NCBI GenBank assembly: GCA_041946965.1
Contig: JBHGBM010000028.1
Location: forward strand, 1 to 58,681
Source of the DNA: JBHGBM01 sp041946965
Lineage (GTDB): Bacteria; Acidobacteriota; Terriglobia; Bryobacterales; Bryobacteraceae
DNA length: 58,681 nt
Direction of reading: 5' to 3'
The first letter of the stretch is position 1, and each line of letters begins with the position of its first letter. The position numbers and the translations under genes are program-made. The notes below the pieces were generated by a model. That model did not search any database and was not told where the DNA came from. It saw only the letters and a program-made list of their open reading frames with translations. Below are positions 18,101 through 26,353 of this stretch, in pieces.

Positions 18101-21100
18101 CCCCGTGCCTCCGAAATCCGGAATAGGGTCTCTTCCGGGAAGCGGTCCGCGGCGCACAGCGCCACGTACTCTCCGTAACTATGGCCCGCAGTCATGTCCG
18201 GCCGGACGCCCAGCCGCTCGAGAAGCCGCGACAGGGCGATTTCCAGCACGCCCAGCGCCGGCTGCGCGACCGCGGTATCGGTGAGCTCGCGCATCTGGCG
18301 GTCGCGCTCTTCGGGAGTGAACGCCGCCGGCGGGTAGATGTACGCGCTCAGGCGGCGCGGGTGGCGGCCCGCCAGCACCCGGTCCGCGTGCGCCAGCCTC
18401 TGGCGGAACTCGGGGAAGGCGAGTGCCAGTTCGCGCAGCATACCGGGGTGCTGCGAGCCCTGGCCGGGGAACAGGAACGCGATCTTGCCCGGTTCCAAGC
18501 CGTGCCCGGAATAGACGCCCTTGGCCGGATCGTCGGCTGGGAGGCGGTTCTGGGCCAGCGCCCTGCCGGCTTCGTCCAACCGGGCGGCGAGTTCCTGTGT
18601 GGAGCCCGCCACAATCGCCAAGGTGAAACCGTCCGGATGCGCGGGGGCCAGGCGCCGCGCGGCCGAAGCCGCGAGCTCGCGCAAATCGGCCGCGCCGGTG
18701 GATTCGAGTGCGCCCGCGACCTGCTTCAACTGCCCGGCCAACGCCGCAAGCGAATCCGCGCGCCAGGCGAACAATTCGGCCGGCCAGATTTCGAGCCCCG
18801 CAGCTTCGTCCGAATGTTCCTCGAGCACCGCGTGGAAGTTCGTGCCGCCGAACCCGAAAGAACTGACGCCCGCGCACCGCGCGGCGCCCGGCTCGGGTAT
18901 CCAGGGTTGGGCATCCACGTTGAGGTACAGCGGAGTGGAGGCGTCGCGCAGCTTCTTGTTCGGTTCCTGCACGTGCGCGGTGGGCGGCAGCACCTTGTGG
19001 TACAGCGAGAGGGCGGTCCGGATCAGGCCCGTGACGCCCGCCGCGGACTTGGTATGGCCGACCATGGACTTGGCCGAGCCTACCGCGCAACTGCGCGGGC
19101 GAGCGCCGGCCGACGCGAGCACCTCGGCCAGTGTATCCAGTTCCGTGCTGTCGCCCACCACGGTTCCTGTTCCATGGGCCTCTACCAGGCTCACCGCCGA
19201 GGGGGAGATCCCGGCCTGCATGTAGGCGCGCCGCAGGGCGAGGGCCTGGCCTTCCATGCGCGGCGCGGTCATGCTCTTACCGCGCCCGTCGCTGGATCCG
19301 GCCACGCCCCGGATCACGGCGTACACGCGGTCGCCGTCACGCTCGGCGTCTTCCAGGCGCTTCAAGACCACTGCGCCGAGCCCCTCACTGATGGCGATGC
19401 CGTCGGCGTTCGCGTCGAAGGTCCGGCTCGCGCCCCGCCCGGAAAGCGCCTCCGCCTTGCTGAAACACAGAAACCCGAACGGCGTCTGCCCGGTATCCAC
19501 GCCTCCGGCGATCACCACGTCGCTCGACCCGTAAGCCAGCTCGCGCGCGGCCACGTAAACCGCCGCCAGCGAAGAGGCGCAGGCGGCGTCCACCGTGAAA
19601 TTCACGCCGCCGAAATCGAACCGGTTGGCCACGCGTCCCGTGGCGACGTTGGGCAGGATGCCCGCGAACGAGTCTTCGGTCCACTCCGGCAGCCGCTGAT
19701 ACAGTTCCGGCGGCGCTTCCATCAGCTCGGGCAGCGTGGACCGCACCGCGTAATCCACTCCCAGCTTGCCCAGCCCGCCGCTGATGCCGAAGATCACCGA
19801 GGTGCGCTCGCGCGGCATCTTTGCGGGGTCTATTCCGGCGTCGTGCAGAGCCTGGTCCACCACCACCAGCGAGAGCAACTGCATCGGATCGATAGAACTC
19901 AGCGCATTGGGCGGAATGCCGTAGCGCGTGGGATCGAACGGCACTTCGTCGATGAACCCGCCCCAGCGGGAATAGATCTTGTCGCGCGCCTTGCGGTCGG
20001 GGTCGTAATACAACTGCACCTTGAAGCGTTGTTCCGGAACCTCGATGATGGCGTCCACCCGGTTCACCGTGTTCGCCCAGAACGCGGCCAGGTTCGGAGC
20101 CTTCGGCAGCATGCAGGCCATCCCCACTACCGCGATGTCGCACGGCTGCTCGCGCAGCAGCGGGCGGCCGGAGGCGGCCGGGACAGCCGCCCGCCGCAGC
20201 AATTCGGTGCTCCCGGCGCAGACGTCCGCGTGCAGTTCCGCGATGGTGCAGGTGGAGCCGTGAAGGCTCGCGGCCTGACCGATCATGTACATACCGTCTT
20301 GCCACTGCTCGTCGGGAGTGGCCGGCACGCAGTCCTCATAGGTTGGGCAGCCGGGCTTCCAGACCAGCGCCTTCGAGGCGATGCGCAACCGGCCCACGCA
20401 CAGCTTTTCGAGCTCCACCCGAACCTGCTCCGGCGGCATGCCCTCGGCCAGCATGCGGCGCTTCAGTTCCTTGAAGGTTTCAAGAAACGGGGTGCCTGCG
20501 GCGCAGCGGACCGAGTAGCCCGGCCCCGATTCGATCACCGCGGTCTGCCGGCACGCCAGGGCCTGTTGCTGGAACGCCTCCACAATGGCGCCCGTCGAGA
20601 CCGCCTCGCGGGTGAATAGGTAGGCGGTGCCCATGAGCACCCCGATCTTCACGCCACGGTCGGCCAGGGGGGCGGCCATGGCGGCTACCATGGCCGCTGA
20701 ACGGCCATCGTGGATGCCGCCGGCGAAGACGATTTCGAGTTCCTCGCCGCGCACGCCCTCCTCCACGGCGCCGAGCAGCGTGTCGATGGCCGTGTCCCAG
20801 AGGATGAAGCTGGTGTGCGGCCCCACATGCCCGCCGCACTCGCGCCCCTCCACGATGAAGCGGCGCACTCCGTTCAGCAGGAATCCGCGGAACAGGCTCG
20901 CCACCGGAACGTGCAGGTAGGCCGGAATGCCCATCCGTTCCAGTTCGAGCCCCTGATCCGGACGGCCACCCGCGATCACCGCGAAGCGCGGGCGAAACTC
21001 CCGAACCGCATCGATCTGCTCCTTGCGGTGCCCGGCGGGGAGGAACCCGAGGAGACCCACGCCCCACGTGCGGTCTCCCAGCAGTTCGCGCGTTTCGGCA

Positions 21101-22206
21101 AGCATCCTGCGCACCAGGTCGCCTGGAAGCGTGGCCAGCGCCATCACCGGCAGTCCTCCGCCCTCCGCGACGGCCGCCGCGAAAGCGGGCACGTCGCTGA
21201 CGCGCGTCATGGGTCCCTGCAAGATCGGATAGCGCACGTTCAGCGCTGCGGCGAACGGGCTGCCTTCGGCCAGCGGCTCGCGGCGTTTCGCCGCCGCCAC
21301 GTGCTCGCCCAGCGAATTGCGCATGGCGGCAACCACGCCGCGTACGGTCCGGAAGCGCGCGGCGAGGCCCGCCGCGTGCACCGCGCATTGCCCGATGGCC
21401 CAGATCTTCTCGTCGCCTTCCGGCGCCGCCACGTGGCGGCGCAATTCGGCGAGCCACTCGTCCGCCGGCGCCTCGCGCTCCAGTTCGGCCAACCGGTCCA
21501 CCGCAGCGCCGCCTGGGCGTTTGCACACCCGGAAGGAATGCCCCAGGGTCTGCCCCAGGCACACCGAATCGCGCGGGTCGAAGCGCTCCAATTCCGCGCG
21601 GATGGCGGGAGGCAGGGCGGATTCCGCCGTCAGCAGAAGCTGGCTGTCGAGCACCGCGCCGGCCGCGCCCGCCACGTAGCACGCCGCCACCGAGTGCAGG
21701 CCAACGCCGCCGCGAACCCAGACCGGGAGGCGAAACTCGCACAGCAGCCGCTGAAGCAGCATGAAAGCGGTCTCTTCCCCGACGGCGCCGCCGGCTTCGC
21801 TGCCCTTGGCGACCAGCGCGCTCGCTCCGATTTCCTGCCAGGCTGCGGCCTGCTCGAGCGAAGTCGCTTCGAGCCAGACCTGCCGCCCGCCCTCGCGCGC
21901 CAGCCTCGCCAGTTGCGCCAGGTGCTCCGCAGGGGCATGGGTCAGGATCACGGGGCCGGAACCCGGAGGGAGTTCGGCCAGGAATTCCACGGCTGCTGGC
22001 GAAGAGGCGTCAATGACGGCCCCGAAAGGCGCCGTGTTGCGGCGCAGCCGTTCGATGGCCAGCCGTCCCGCCTGCGCCGACGCCATTTGCAAGTCGAGGA
22101 TGCCGGCGGCCCCGCACGCGTGCGCGGCACCGGCAATTCCCACGTCGAGCCATCCGGGAACGTTACTAATGGCGAAACCGAACGGCCCCGGAGTGACAAT
22201 TCTCAT
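15148..22206 (-). CDS. Iterative type I synthase: NPD-NPD-KS-AT-ACP-KR (PfaA-like)
   Basis: This 2352-residue protein starts with two nitronate-monooxygenase-like FMN TIM barrels. The first (about 1-310) has GGA at residues 139-141 where the family has GGH. The second (about 320-640) begins YPILQGPMTR and keeps His460 in CGGHVG, so it can serve as an enoyl reductase like PfaD. The KS (about 688-1140) has Cys876, His1011 and His1051. The AT has Ser1343 in GHSYGE and His in CAFHSQL. After Pro/Ala-rich linkers one ACP carries Ser1758 in LGIDSIKRVEIL, the motif typical of polyunsaturated-fatty-acid synthases. A PfaA-like KR (about 2060-2330) has TGGARGIT and Tyr2256 in ADYGAAN. The start at 22206 has a GGGGA site about 9 nt upstream. 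With its partner it provides KS, AT, KR, DH and ER functions for a full reductive cycle. Confidence 0.93.
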   Translation of the reverse strand: MRIVTPGPFGFAISNVPGWLDVGIAGAAHACGAAGILDLQMASAQAGRLAIERLRRNTAPFGAVIDASSPAAVEFLAELPPGSGPVILTHAPAEHLAQLARLAREGGRQVWLEATSLEQAAAWQEIGASALVAKGSEAGGAVGEETAFMLLQRLLCEFRLPVWVRGGVGLHSVAACYVAGAAGAVLDSQLLLTAESALPPAIRAELERFDPRDSVCLGQTLGHSFRVCKRPGGAAVDRLAELEREAPADEWLAELRRHVAAPEGDEKIWAIGQCAVHAAGLAARFRTVRGVVAAMRNSLGEHVAAAKRREPLAEGSPFAAALNVRYPILQGPMTRVSDVPAFAAAVAEGGGLPVMALATLPGDLVRRMLAETRELLGDRTWGVGLLGFLPAGHRKEQIDAVREFRPRFAVIAGGRPDQGLELERMGIPAYLHVPVASLFRGFLLNGVRRFIVEGRECGGHVGPHTSFILWDTAIDTLLGAVEEGVRGEELEIVFAGGIHDGRSAAMVAAMAAPLADRGVKIGVLMGTAYLFTREAVSTGAIVEAFQQQALACRQTAVIESGPGYSVRCAAGTPFLETFKELKRRMLAEGMPPEQVRVELEKLCVGRLRIASKALVWKPGCPTYEDCVPATPDEQWQDGMYMIGQAASLHGSTCTIAELHADVCAGSTELLRRAAVPAASGRPLLREQPCDIAVVGMACMLPKAPNLAAFWANTVNRVDAIIEVPEQRFKVQLYYDPDRKARDKIYSRWGGFIDEVPFDPTRYGIPPNALSSIDPMQLLSLVVVDQALHDAGIDPAKMPRERTSVIFGISGGLGKLGVDYAVRSTLPELMEAPPELYQRLPEWTEDSFAGILPNVATGRVANRFDFGGVNFTVDAACASSLAAVYVAARELAYGSSDVVIAGGVDTGQTPFGFLCFSKAEALSGRGASRTFDANADGIAISEGLGAVVLKRLEDAERDGDRVYAVIRGVAGSSDGRGKSMTAPRMEGQALALRRAYMQAGISPSAVSLVEAHGTGTVVGDSTELDTLAEVLASAGARPRSCAVGSAKSMVGHTKSAAGVTGLIRTALSLYHKVLPPTAHVQEPNKKLRDASTPLYLNVDAQPWIPEPGAARCAGVSSFGFGGTNFHAVLEEHSDEAAGLEIWPAELFAWRADSLAALAGQLKQVAGALESTGAADLRELAASAARRLAPAHPDGFTLAIVAGSTQELAARLDEAGRALAQNRLPADDPAKGVYSGHGLEPGKIAFLFPGQGSQHPGMLRELALAFPEFRQRLAHADRVLAGRHPRRLSAYIYPPAAFTPEERDRQMRELTDTAVAQPALGVLEIALSRLLERLGVRPDMTAGHSYGEYVALCAADRFPEETLFRISEARGRAINEGIQDDPGAMAAVAAGQEAVGAALDGSQDVVIANLNSPRQTIISGPTAAVRGAAERLQSAGLTARMLPVACAFHSQLMQPAREKLAATLAAVRFTASESNGTTRVFSNTLGGPYPENPAEVAGLLAEHLVRPVRFAEEVRSMYEAGARIFIETGPKGVLSGLARDILDGTDAWILQTDMTGRSGIVQLLHVLARLAALGVDVKPWELLRGRVDDVRARVRQPVRASQPGWMVTGNYVRPKDRPVSVEPPIVLRAPAVAPAAVPAPLPAPPAAPALPQVPGTADAVMAQFQRLMSEFLSAQTAVMTAYLQGTPAAPAPAAFATLAPAAAVPAPAAVEAAPAPEPAKASAARDVKAELLKIVSERTGYAVEMLDLAAAIESDLGIDSIKRVEILNAFQRLFTPSEQTAIQGMMDKLTSARTLADMLQPLSAALAPPEAASPPATPRLVMTVADLPAAGEARKYPGRVSIITDDETGLAASLANAWRQAGETVVLLRHGRGPVRAEDGAITADLTDPGAIETVVRGVRADYGPVGAIVHLLPVRVHPASVLHGGALADWREHIQEEVKSLYALVRAAGPDLTAAGREKGALLAVVTGRGGDFGASARSACPAHWGAADFVKTAAVELPEAACKIVDLDVAEKPGTLGRKLIAELSCPGDVMQVGLSGGRRVRVAVQPAKYPEKPARAIGRDWVFLLTGGARGITADIAVELARRFQPTIFLAGMSAAPPPEDPRDVAEIADSAKLKAALAARLRQTSVAVRPADVENAFRRLMKDREIRKTLEAIRGAGAQVEYVSVDVRQEEAVAKLLAGIYGRQGRLDCVIHGAGIIEDKLIRDKTPESFDRVVHTKADSVFLLARHLKPDKLRCLVLMSSVTAAFGNRGQADYGAANGILNGAAVSLAAAWPCHVAAMNWGPWGPAESSGGMVTDEVRRQFESRGIQLIPRAEGVAALLDEVERGSRNTVLTVIGGGPWGETHAERAHA

Positions 22207-22323
22207 ATGCGTCGTCCCCACACGACTACTCATGACCCATGCGCACGTAACCGACAGCCCGTACCCAGCGCTCTCCACTCTGAGGGTGGAAAAACGTCCG
22301 TTGCCTTTCCGTGCCTCTTACAT

Positions 22324-23592
22324 CTATGCCCCCACCACAACCCAACTGATCGCATCCGCGTGCCGGACCGTCCTGGTCAGCTCGAAGGCACGCACGAGGA
22401 CGGCGTAACGGCCCGGGGGTGCGATCGCGCCTTGGTCGTCCCGGCCGTTCCAGATGGCGCTTTCGCGCCCGGACTGGCGATAGCCGGATGCCACCACCGT
22501 TCTTACGTGCTGCACTTCCGGACTGCCATCGAAAAGCCGCTGGATCGTTATATCGCGGAAACAGGGCGCCCAGTACCGGACCGAAATCTCCGCCGACGCG
22601 CCCGCCGCGGGCCTGAACACGGAAGGTGACACCGATGGCGGATCGAAATTTGCCGGAGCCGTGGGGCGCTGGAACGCGCGGGGGGCCAGGGTGTCGCCGG
22701 CGACCTGCACGCTCGAGAGATCCGGCGGGCCGAGCCCGGCAAGGGAGGCATAGATCAGGTGCCGGACCGCATACTGGGGAATTCCCATGAGCGCCAACCC
22801 GACGCGGTCCACCGCCACCGCATTCCTGCCGGCCAGGACCGTGTCCATGCGGACAGGCGTTCCGAACAGGGGTCCCCAGCCTTCCATGCCCCAGACTCCA
22901 TCAACCAGGGCAAAGTGCGTAGGGCGCAGATGATTCAGATCCAGGATGGCCTGATCGAGCCCGCGATCGTGCATCGCCCAACGGGTTTCGGGCTGCCCGG
23001 TAGCGTAATTGGGGGGAGACGAGATGCCAATGAGGTTCTTCTGCGAAAGACTCGCAATGCTATTCGTGTGAGTCTTAAGCTTTCCTATGCTGATGAACAC
23101 GGCGTTGCCATCCACCACCATGGGGGCGGTGTATATGGCGCCATACGCCCATCCGGAAGGCACCGGGGTCAGTTCGGAGGGTTCGTTCTGGAGGTCGACG
23201 AGCCTCACCTTCGGGTGATAAGTGCGGAAAAAGCCATAACCGCAGGCATCGAAATCCAGTGCGGGCCCGCTCTCGACGATGTCCACGGACGCCGCGCCCG
23301 CCGCCAGCGCCCGGTCGGCGACGGCGCGGGTTACCTGGCTGTCCACCACCTTGCCGGATTCCGGCAGGGCGGGAACAACCAGGTTGGGCTTGATGATCAC
23401 ACGCCGGCCGGCGATTCCCAACTGCGACCACTCCGAGGAGGCGTCGATAGCCCGGTTGGTCGCGGTGTAGGCGTCACTGCTCCGGCCGGCCCCAACCCGA
23501 TAGCTCTGGGCCGCAAGCGCCCTCGCGCCCAGCGGCGGCAGCAGACAGGAGCCGTAAAGAAGCTTTCGGCGTGTGATGCGCCCGGATATCAT
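22324..23592 (-). CDS. DUF362 protein with Tat-like signal and C-terminal FlgD-type Ig fold
   Basis: This 422-residue protein begins with a twin-arginine-like leader (ITRRKLLYG then a hydrophobic stretch). The middle shows DUF362 features: VIIKPNLV, a GKLKTHT segment and VDGVWGMEGWGP with a following VAVDRVG. The C-terminal 100 residues end in AIWNGRDDQG then PPGRYAVLVRA, which resembles the FlgD/T9SS-linked Ig-like fold. No CxxC iron-sulfur motif is present, unlike ferredoxin-fused members. The start at 23592 follows a GGAG site; an ATG 21 nt upstream is possible. It ends 117 bp before the large synthase gene. DUF362 has no firmly established reaction. Two more copies occur at 49-54 kb. Confidence 0.75.
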   Translation of the reverse strand: MISGRITRRKLLYGSCLLPPLGARALAAQSYRVGAGRSSDAYTATNRAIDASSEWSQLGIAGRRVIIKPNLVVPALPESGKVVDSQVTRAVADRALAAGAASVDIVESGPALDFDACGYGFFRTYHPKVRLVDLQNEPSELTPVPSGWAYGAIYTAPMVVDGNAVFISIGKLKTHTNSIASLSQKNLIGISSPPNYATGQPETRWAMHDRGLDQAILDLNHLRPTHFALVDGVWGMEGWGPLFGTPVRMDTVLAGRNAVAVDRVGLALMGIPQYAVRHLIYASLAGLGPPDLSSVQVAGDTLAPRAFQRPTAPANFDPPSVSPSVFRPAAGASAEISVRYWAPCFRDITIQRLFDGSPEVQHVRTVVASGYRQSGRESAIWNGRDDQGAIAPPGRYAVLVRAFELTRTVRHADAISWVVVGA

Positions 23593-23614
23593 GGCTGTTC
23601 TCCGCGGCGGCACA

Positions 23615-24631
23615 CTACTGGCAGGGCGCCGTAAGCACGATGGGGCTGGCAGTCCATTGCAGGGGCTTCACGGGCACCCCGTCGCTCCACAACCCCAAAT
23701 CGGTCTGGGCGGCGCTGCCGTTGCCGAGCCCGATGTGACAGTCGGTGCCGCGAAACGCGCAATTAAGCACCGCCACCGAAAGCCGGTACGTGATGAAGTA
23801 GTCGCGGGCGTCGATGGCGGCGGTGTCGCGATAGCCGTCGTTGTTGGGGAAGAAGTGGTTGGCGATCTGCGCCGGCGTGCCGCGGGCGTCGGACCGGGCC
23901 AGCAGGAAATCGCGGTTCGGGTCTGGAATCTGGGCCGTCTTGGTCCACATGTTCACCGCCGTCTGCAAGCACACCACGGTATCGTCCTCCCCGGCCAGCA
24001 GCAGGAGTTTCGTGGCAGACGGTATCCGGTAGAAGTCCTCACCGGGGATCAGGGTCGAACCCGGCTCGATGGCGAAAATGGCCTTCGGCTGCGGCAAAGC
24101 CGTAAACGTGCGCGTGGCTCGGGCGGCCAAGACCATGGCGAGGAAAGCCCCCGCCGAATGGCCGCCTACTCCGGTCATGTAGGCGCCGTTGTTGTCGCGC
24201 TCGGGCCTGACGTGCTGCTCCGCCGGGTTGTCCAGGCGCTTGAGCGCATCCTTCCACGCGACCTCGGCGTTGGCGATGTACCTCCACGTTGGGGTCGTCC
24301 CGGCCTGATACTGCACCCACACCACCACGTAACCCTTGCGCACTATATGGTTCATCCAGTTTGCGTAGTAGCTCGGGTCCAGAGCAAACACCCCGTGGAG
24401 GAAAAGCACCACGGGCGCTTGCGCCGGCGCGGGCGCGGGCTCGTAAAGGAAATACCGGAACTGATTGTCGCCCTCGTGCCCGGCGGCCCAATACGGCCCC
24501 GATGCGGTCACCGAATACAGGTAGTCGTTGCCACCGGGTCCCGTCGCGGGTTGGCCCGGCGCGGTCTGCGCAAGGGCGGCCATCGAGACCGCCAGAGCGA
24601 GAATCACCGTTCTTGCGAATTGTCCGTTCAT
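23615..24631 (-). CDS. Secreted alpha/beta hydrolase (dienelactone-hydrolase-like)
   Basis: This 338-residue protein has a signal peptide (MNGQFARTVILALAVSMAALAQ). The hydrolase domain shows an oxyanion region FLHGVFA, the nucleophile elbow GGHSAGAF with Ser159 and an acidic residue in AGEDDTVV. The closest recognisable group is platelet-activating-factor acetylhydrolase or dienelactone-hydrolase-like enzymes. Several Cys residues near the C-terminus fit an exported protein with disulfides. It lies 22 bp before the DUF362 gene in the same direction. The substrate is unknown. Confidence 0.78.
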   Translation of the reverse strand: MNGQFARTVILALAVSMAALAQTAPGQPATGPGGNDYLYSVTASGPYWAAGHEGDNQFRYFLYEPAPAPAQAPVVLFLHGVFALDPSYYANWMNHIVRKGYVVVWVQYQAGTTPTWRYIANAEVAWKDALKRLDNPAEQHVRPERDNNGAYMTGVGGHSAGAFLAMVLAARATRTFTALPQPKAIFAIEPGSTLIPGEDFYRIPSATKLLLLAGEDDTVVCLQTAVNMWTKTAQIPDPNRDFLLARSDARGTPAQIANHFFPNNDGYRDTAAIDARDYFITYRLSVAVLNCAFRGTDCHIGLGNGSAAQTDLGLWSDGVPVKPLQWTASPIVLTAPCQ

Positions 24632-24654
24632 GTCTCCTCCTTCACGCGCCCTGG

Positions 24655-25014
24655 CTACCAGGGCAGCGCCCGCAACTTGAAAACCGCGCTGCGAAAACGG
24701 CCGCCGTCCATCCGCACGGAGACCTCTCCGCTAAGACTGGGTATCTTCCAGGCTCGAATCTTTTTCGATGTTACAAGCGCTTCTACAACTACTGAGTCAC
24801 CTTTCACGACGATATCTTCCAACTTCAGCAACCGGAGATCCGCCTCGAAGCGGTCCTTGTGCCACTGCTCGATCTGCTGTTTGCCGCGGTACACGGACAT
24901 ATGAAAGTTGATTTCCGCATCGTCCGCGAAATACTCCAAACACCGCGTTAAGTCCCGCTCGTCAAAGGCCGCAAGATAGCTCCGCATCACCCCCAACGCC
25001 ATCGCTTCGTCCAC
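24655..25014 (-). CDS. SnoaL-like / NTF2-fold small protein
   Basis: This 119-residue protein has the SnoaL-type pattern: an N-terminal helix pair (YLAAFDERDLTRCLEYFADDAEIN), a VYRGKQQIEQWHKDRF turn and alternating beta strands. Family members include polyketide cyclases, ketosteroid isomerases and binding proteins without activity. A polyketide context makes a cyclase or isomerase role attractive, but the usual catalytic residues cannot be fixed from sequence alone. It is flanked by 22-23 bp gaps in the minus-strand directon and has no signal peptide. Confidence 0.7.
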   Translation of the reverse strand: MDEAMALGVMRSYLAAFDERDLTRCLEYFADDAEINFHMSVYRGKQQIEQWHKDRFEADLRLLKLEDIVVKGDSVVVEALVTSKKIRAWKIPSLSGEVSVRMDGGRFRSAVFKLRALPW

Positions 25015-25036
25015 GAATTGCGCCTCCAGTCATGTT

Positions 25037-26353
25037 TCATTGAGGAATCGGAACCATCTGTCTCAGGCTGAGTCCCTGTTCCACAAGCGGGTCCTGCTTG
25101 CGACCCGCCTCCGCCAGCCGGTCTTGAATCCATGCTTCCAGGCTGGCCTCCATGCTTTCCGCCAGCGGGCGGCAGGTTGCCGCCAAATCGTTCGTTTCTC
25201 CGGGGTCCACGCGCAGATCGTATAACTCCTTAAGCGGCTTTCCGTATAACCCCGTCTCCCGGCCGAGAATGAACTTATGATCCCGGGTCCGCAGCGACCA
25301 GCGTCCTTGCCACGTGCTTTCCACGCCGAAGACCCGGTCGCGCCCGCCCGCGCCGGCGCCGGTGGCCGCGGCCCAGAAACTGGTCCCGTTCATGCTCGGC
25401 GGCGTGTGCAGGCCCACGGCTTCCAGCAGCGTGGGCGCGACGTCGCGCATCTCGAACAGATCCGGCACCGTCCTGCCCGCCGGAAGGCGGCCGGGCCAGC
25501 GCATGATGAAAGGCACCCGCAGCGTGCAGTCGTACAATCCGACGTGCTCGAAAAAGAGCCCGTGATCAGTCAGGCTCTCGCCGTGATCCGCCGTGAATAC
25601 GATCAGGGTGTTCTCGGCGATTCCTAGCTGGTCGATTTCATCCAGTAACTCGGCGACGCCGTCATCGGCATAGCGGATGCACTGGTCGTAAAGCGCGGTT
25701 ACATAATTCGGGTCGGTAATTCTCCCTCCCGGTCCGTTCAGCCAGGTGTCCCGCGCCAGCGGGCCCAGCGGCTGCTCCCAGTAGGGATCGAGGCCGTGGT
25801 TGTCCGGATCCGTCGGGTTTCCCGAATAGAACATGCCCCGGTAGCGCTGGGGCGGCACATACGGCGCGTGGCAGTCCCAGTAGTGCAGAAGCACGAAAAG
25901 CGGTTCGCGGCAGTACGTGCGCAGCCATGGCAGCGCCCGCGCATGGATCTCCTCCCGGGTCACCAGCAGTGTCAGCACCCTGCGCAGCCCCGGGTCGATG
26001 ACGAACTCGAAGCCGCGGCCCAGCCAGGTCTTCTCCCGGATCAGGTTATCGAAGGCGCAGGTGGTGTAGCCTGCGTTCATGAAGATCTCCGGCAGCACCG
26101 GGGTGGTCCGCGAGAATACGGCCTTGCCGTTGTGGGAGACGATCCCGTGTGTGATCGGGTGCTGGCCGGCGTGCAAGGTCGTAAACGCCGGGTGCGTAGG
26201 CAGCCCCGAGCAGAACATGTTTTCGAAGCGCACGCCCTCGGCGGCCATCCGGTCGATCGCCGGGCTGGTGGCGTGACGGTACCCGTAGCAGCCCAGGTGG
26301 TCCGCCCGCAGCGAATCTTCGACGATCAAGATGACGTTAGGTCTTGCGTGCAT
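25037..26353 (-). CDS. Sulfatase-fold enzyme with a predicted Thr nucleophile
   Basis: This 438-residue alkaline-phosphatase-superfamily protein begins PNVILIVEDSLRADHLG, the sulfatase-type metal site. The position of the formylglycine Cys/Ser is occupied by Thr53 in LPTHPAFTTLHAG, so classical sulfatase maturation cannot apply. ADHGES and a following His supply the other metal ligands. There is no signal peptide. Thr nucleophiles are known in phosphoglycerol and phosphoethanolamine transferases and in some phosphodiesterases, so a phosphate ester or phosphodiester is the likelier substrate. The start could also be the ATG at 26365; both overlap the epimerase gene. Confidence 0.8.
   Translation of the reverse strand: MHARPNVILIVEDSLRADHLGCYGYRHATSPAIDRMAAEGVRFENMFCSGLPTHPAFTTLHAGQHPITHGIVSHNGKAVFSRTTPVLPEIFMNAGYTTCAFDNLIREKTWLGRGFEFVIDPGLRRVLTLLVTREEIHARALPWLRTYCREPLFVLLHYWDCHAPYVPPQRYRGMFYSGNPTDPDNHGLDPYWEQPLGPLARDTWLNGPGGRITDPNYVTALYDQCIRYADDGVAELLDEIDQLGIAENTLIVFTADHGESLTDHGLFFEHVGLYDCTLRVPFIMRWPGRLPAGRTVPDLFEMRDVAPTLLEAVGLHTPPSMNGTSFWAAATGAGAGGRDRVFGVESTWQGRWSLRTRDHKFILGRETGLYGKPLKELYDLRVDPGETNDLAATCRPLAESMEASLEAWIQDRLAEAGRKQDPLVEQGLSLRQMVPIPQ

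Noticed and set aside
22265..22296. A terminator between the DUF362 and synthase genes (CCACTCT-GAG-GGTGG hairpin).
   Set aside because: On the minus strand the T-run precedes the hairpin rather than following it, and the stem is short and imperfect.
15625..22629. Very long plus-strand open frames opposite the two synthase genes (for example 15625-17334, 18181-20619, 20710-22629).
   Set aside because: They are Arg/Gly/His-rich reverse-strand shadows of intact, motif-verified synthase domains, as expected in GC-rich DNA.
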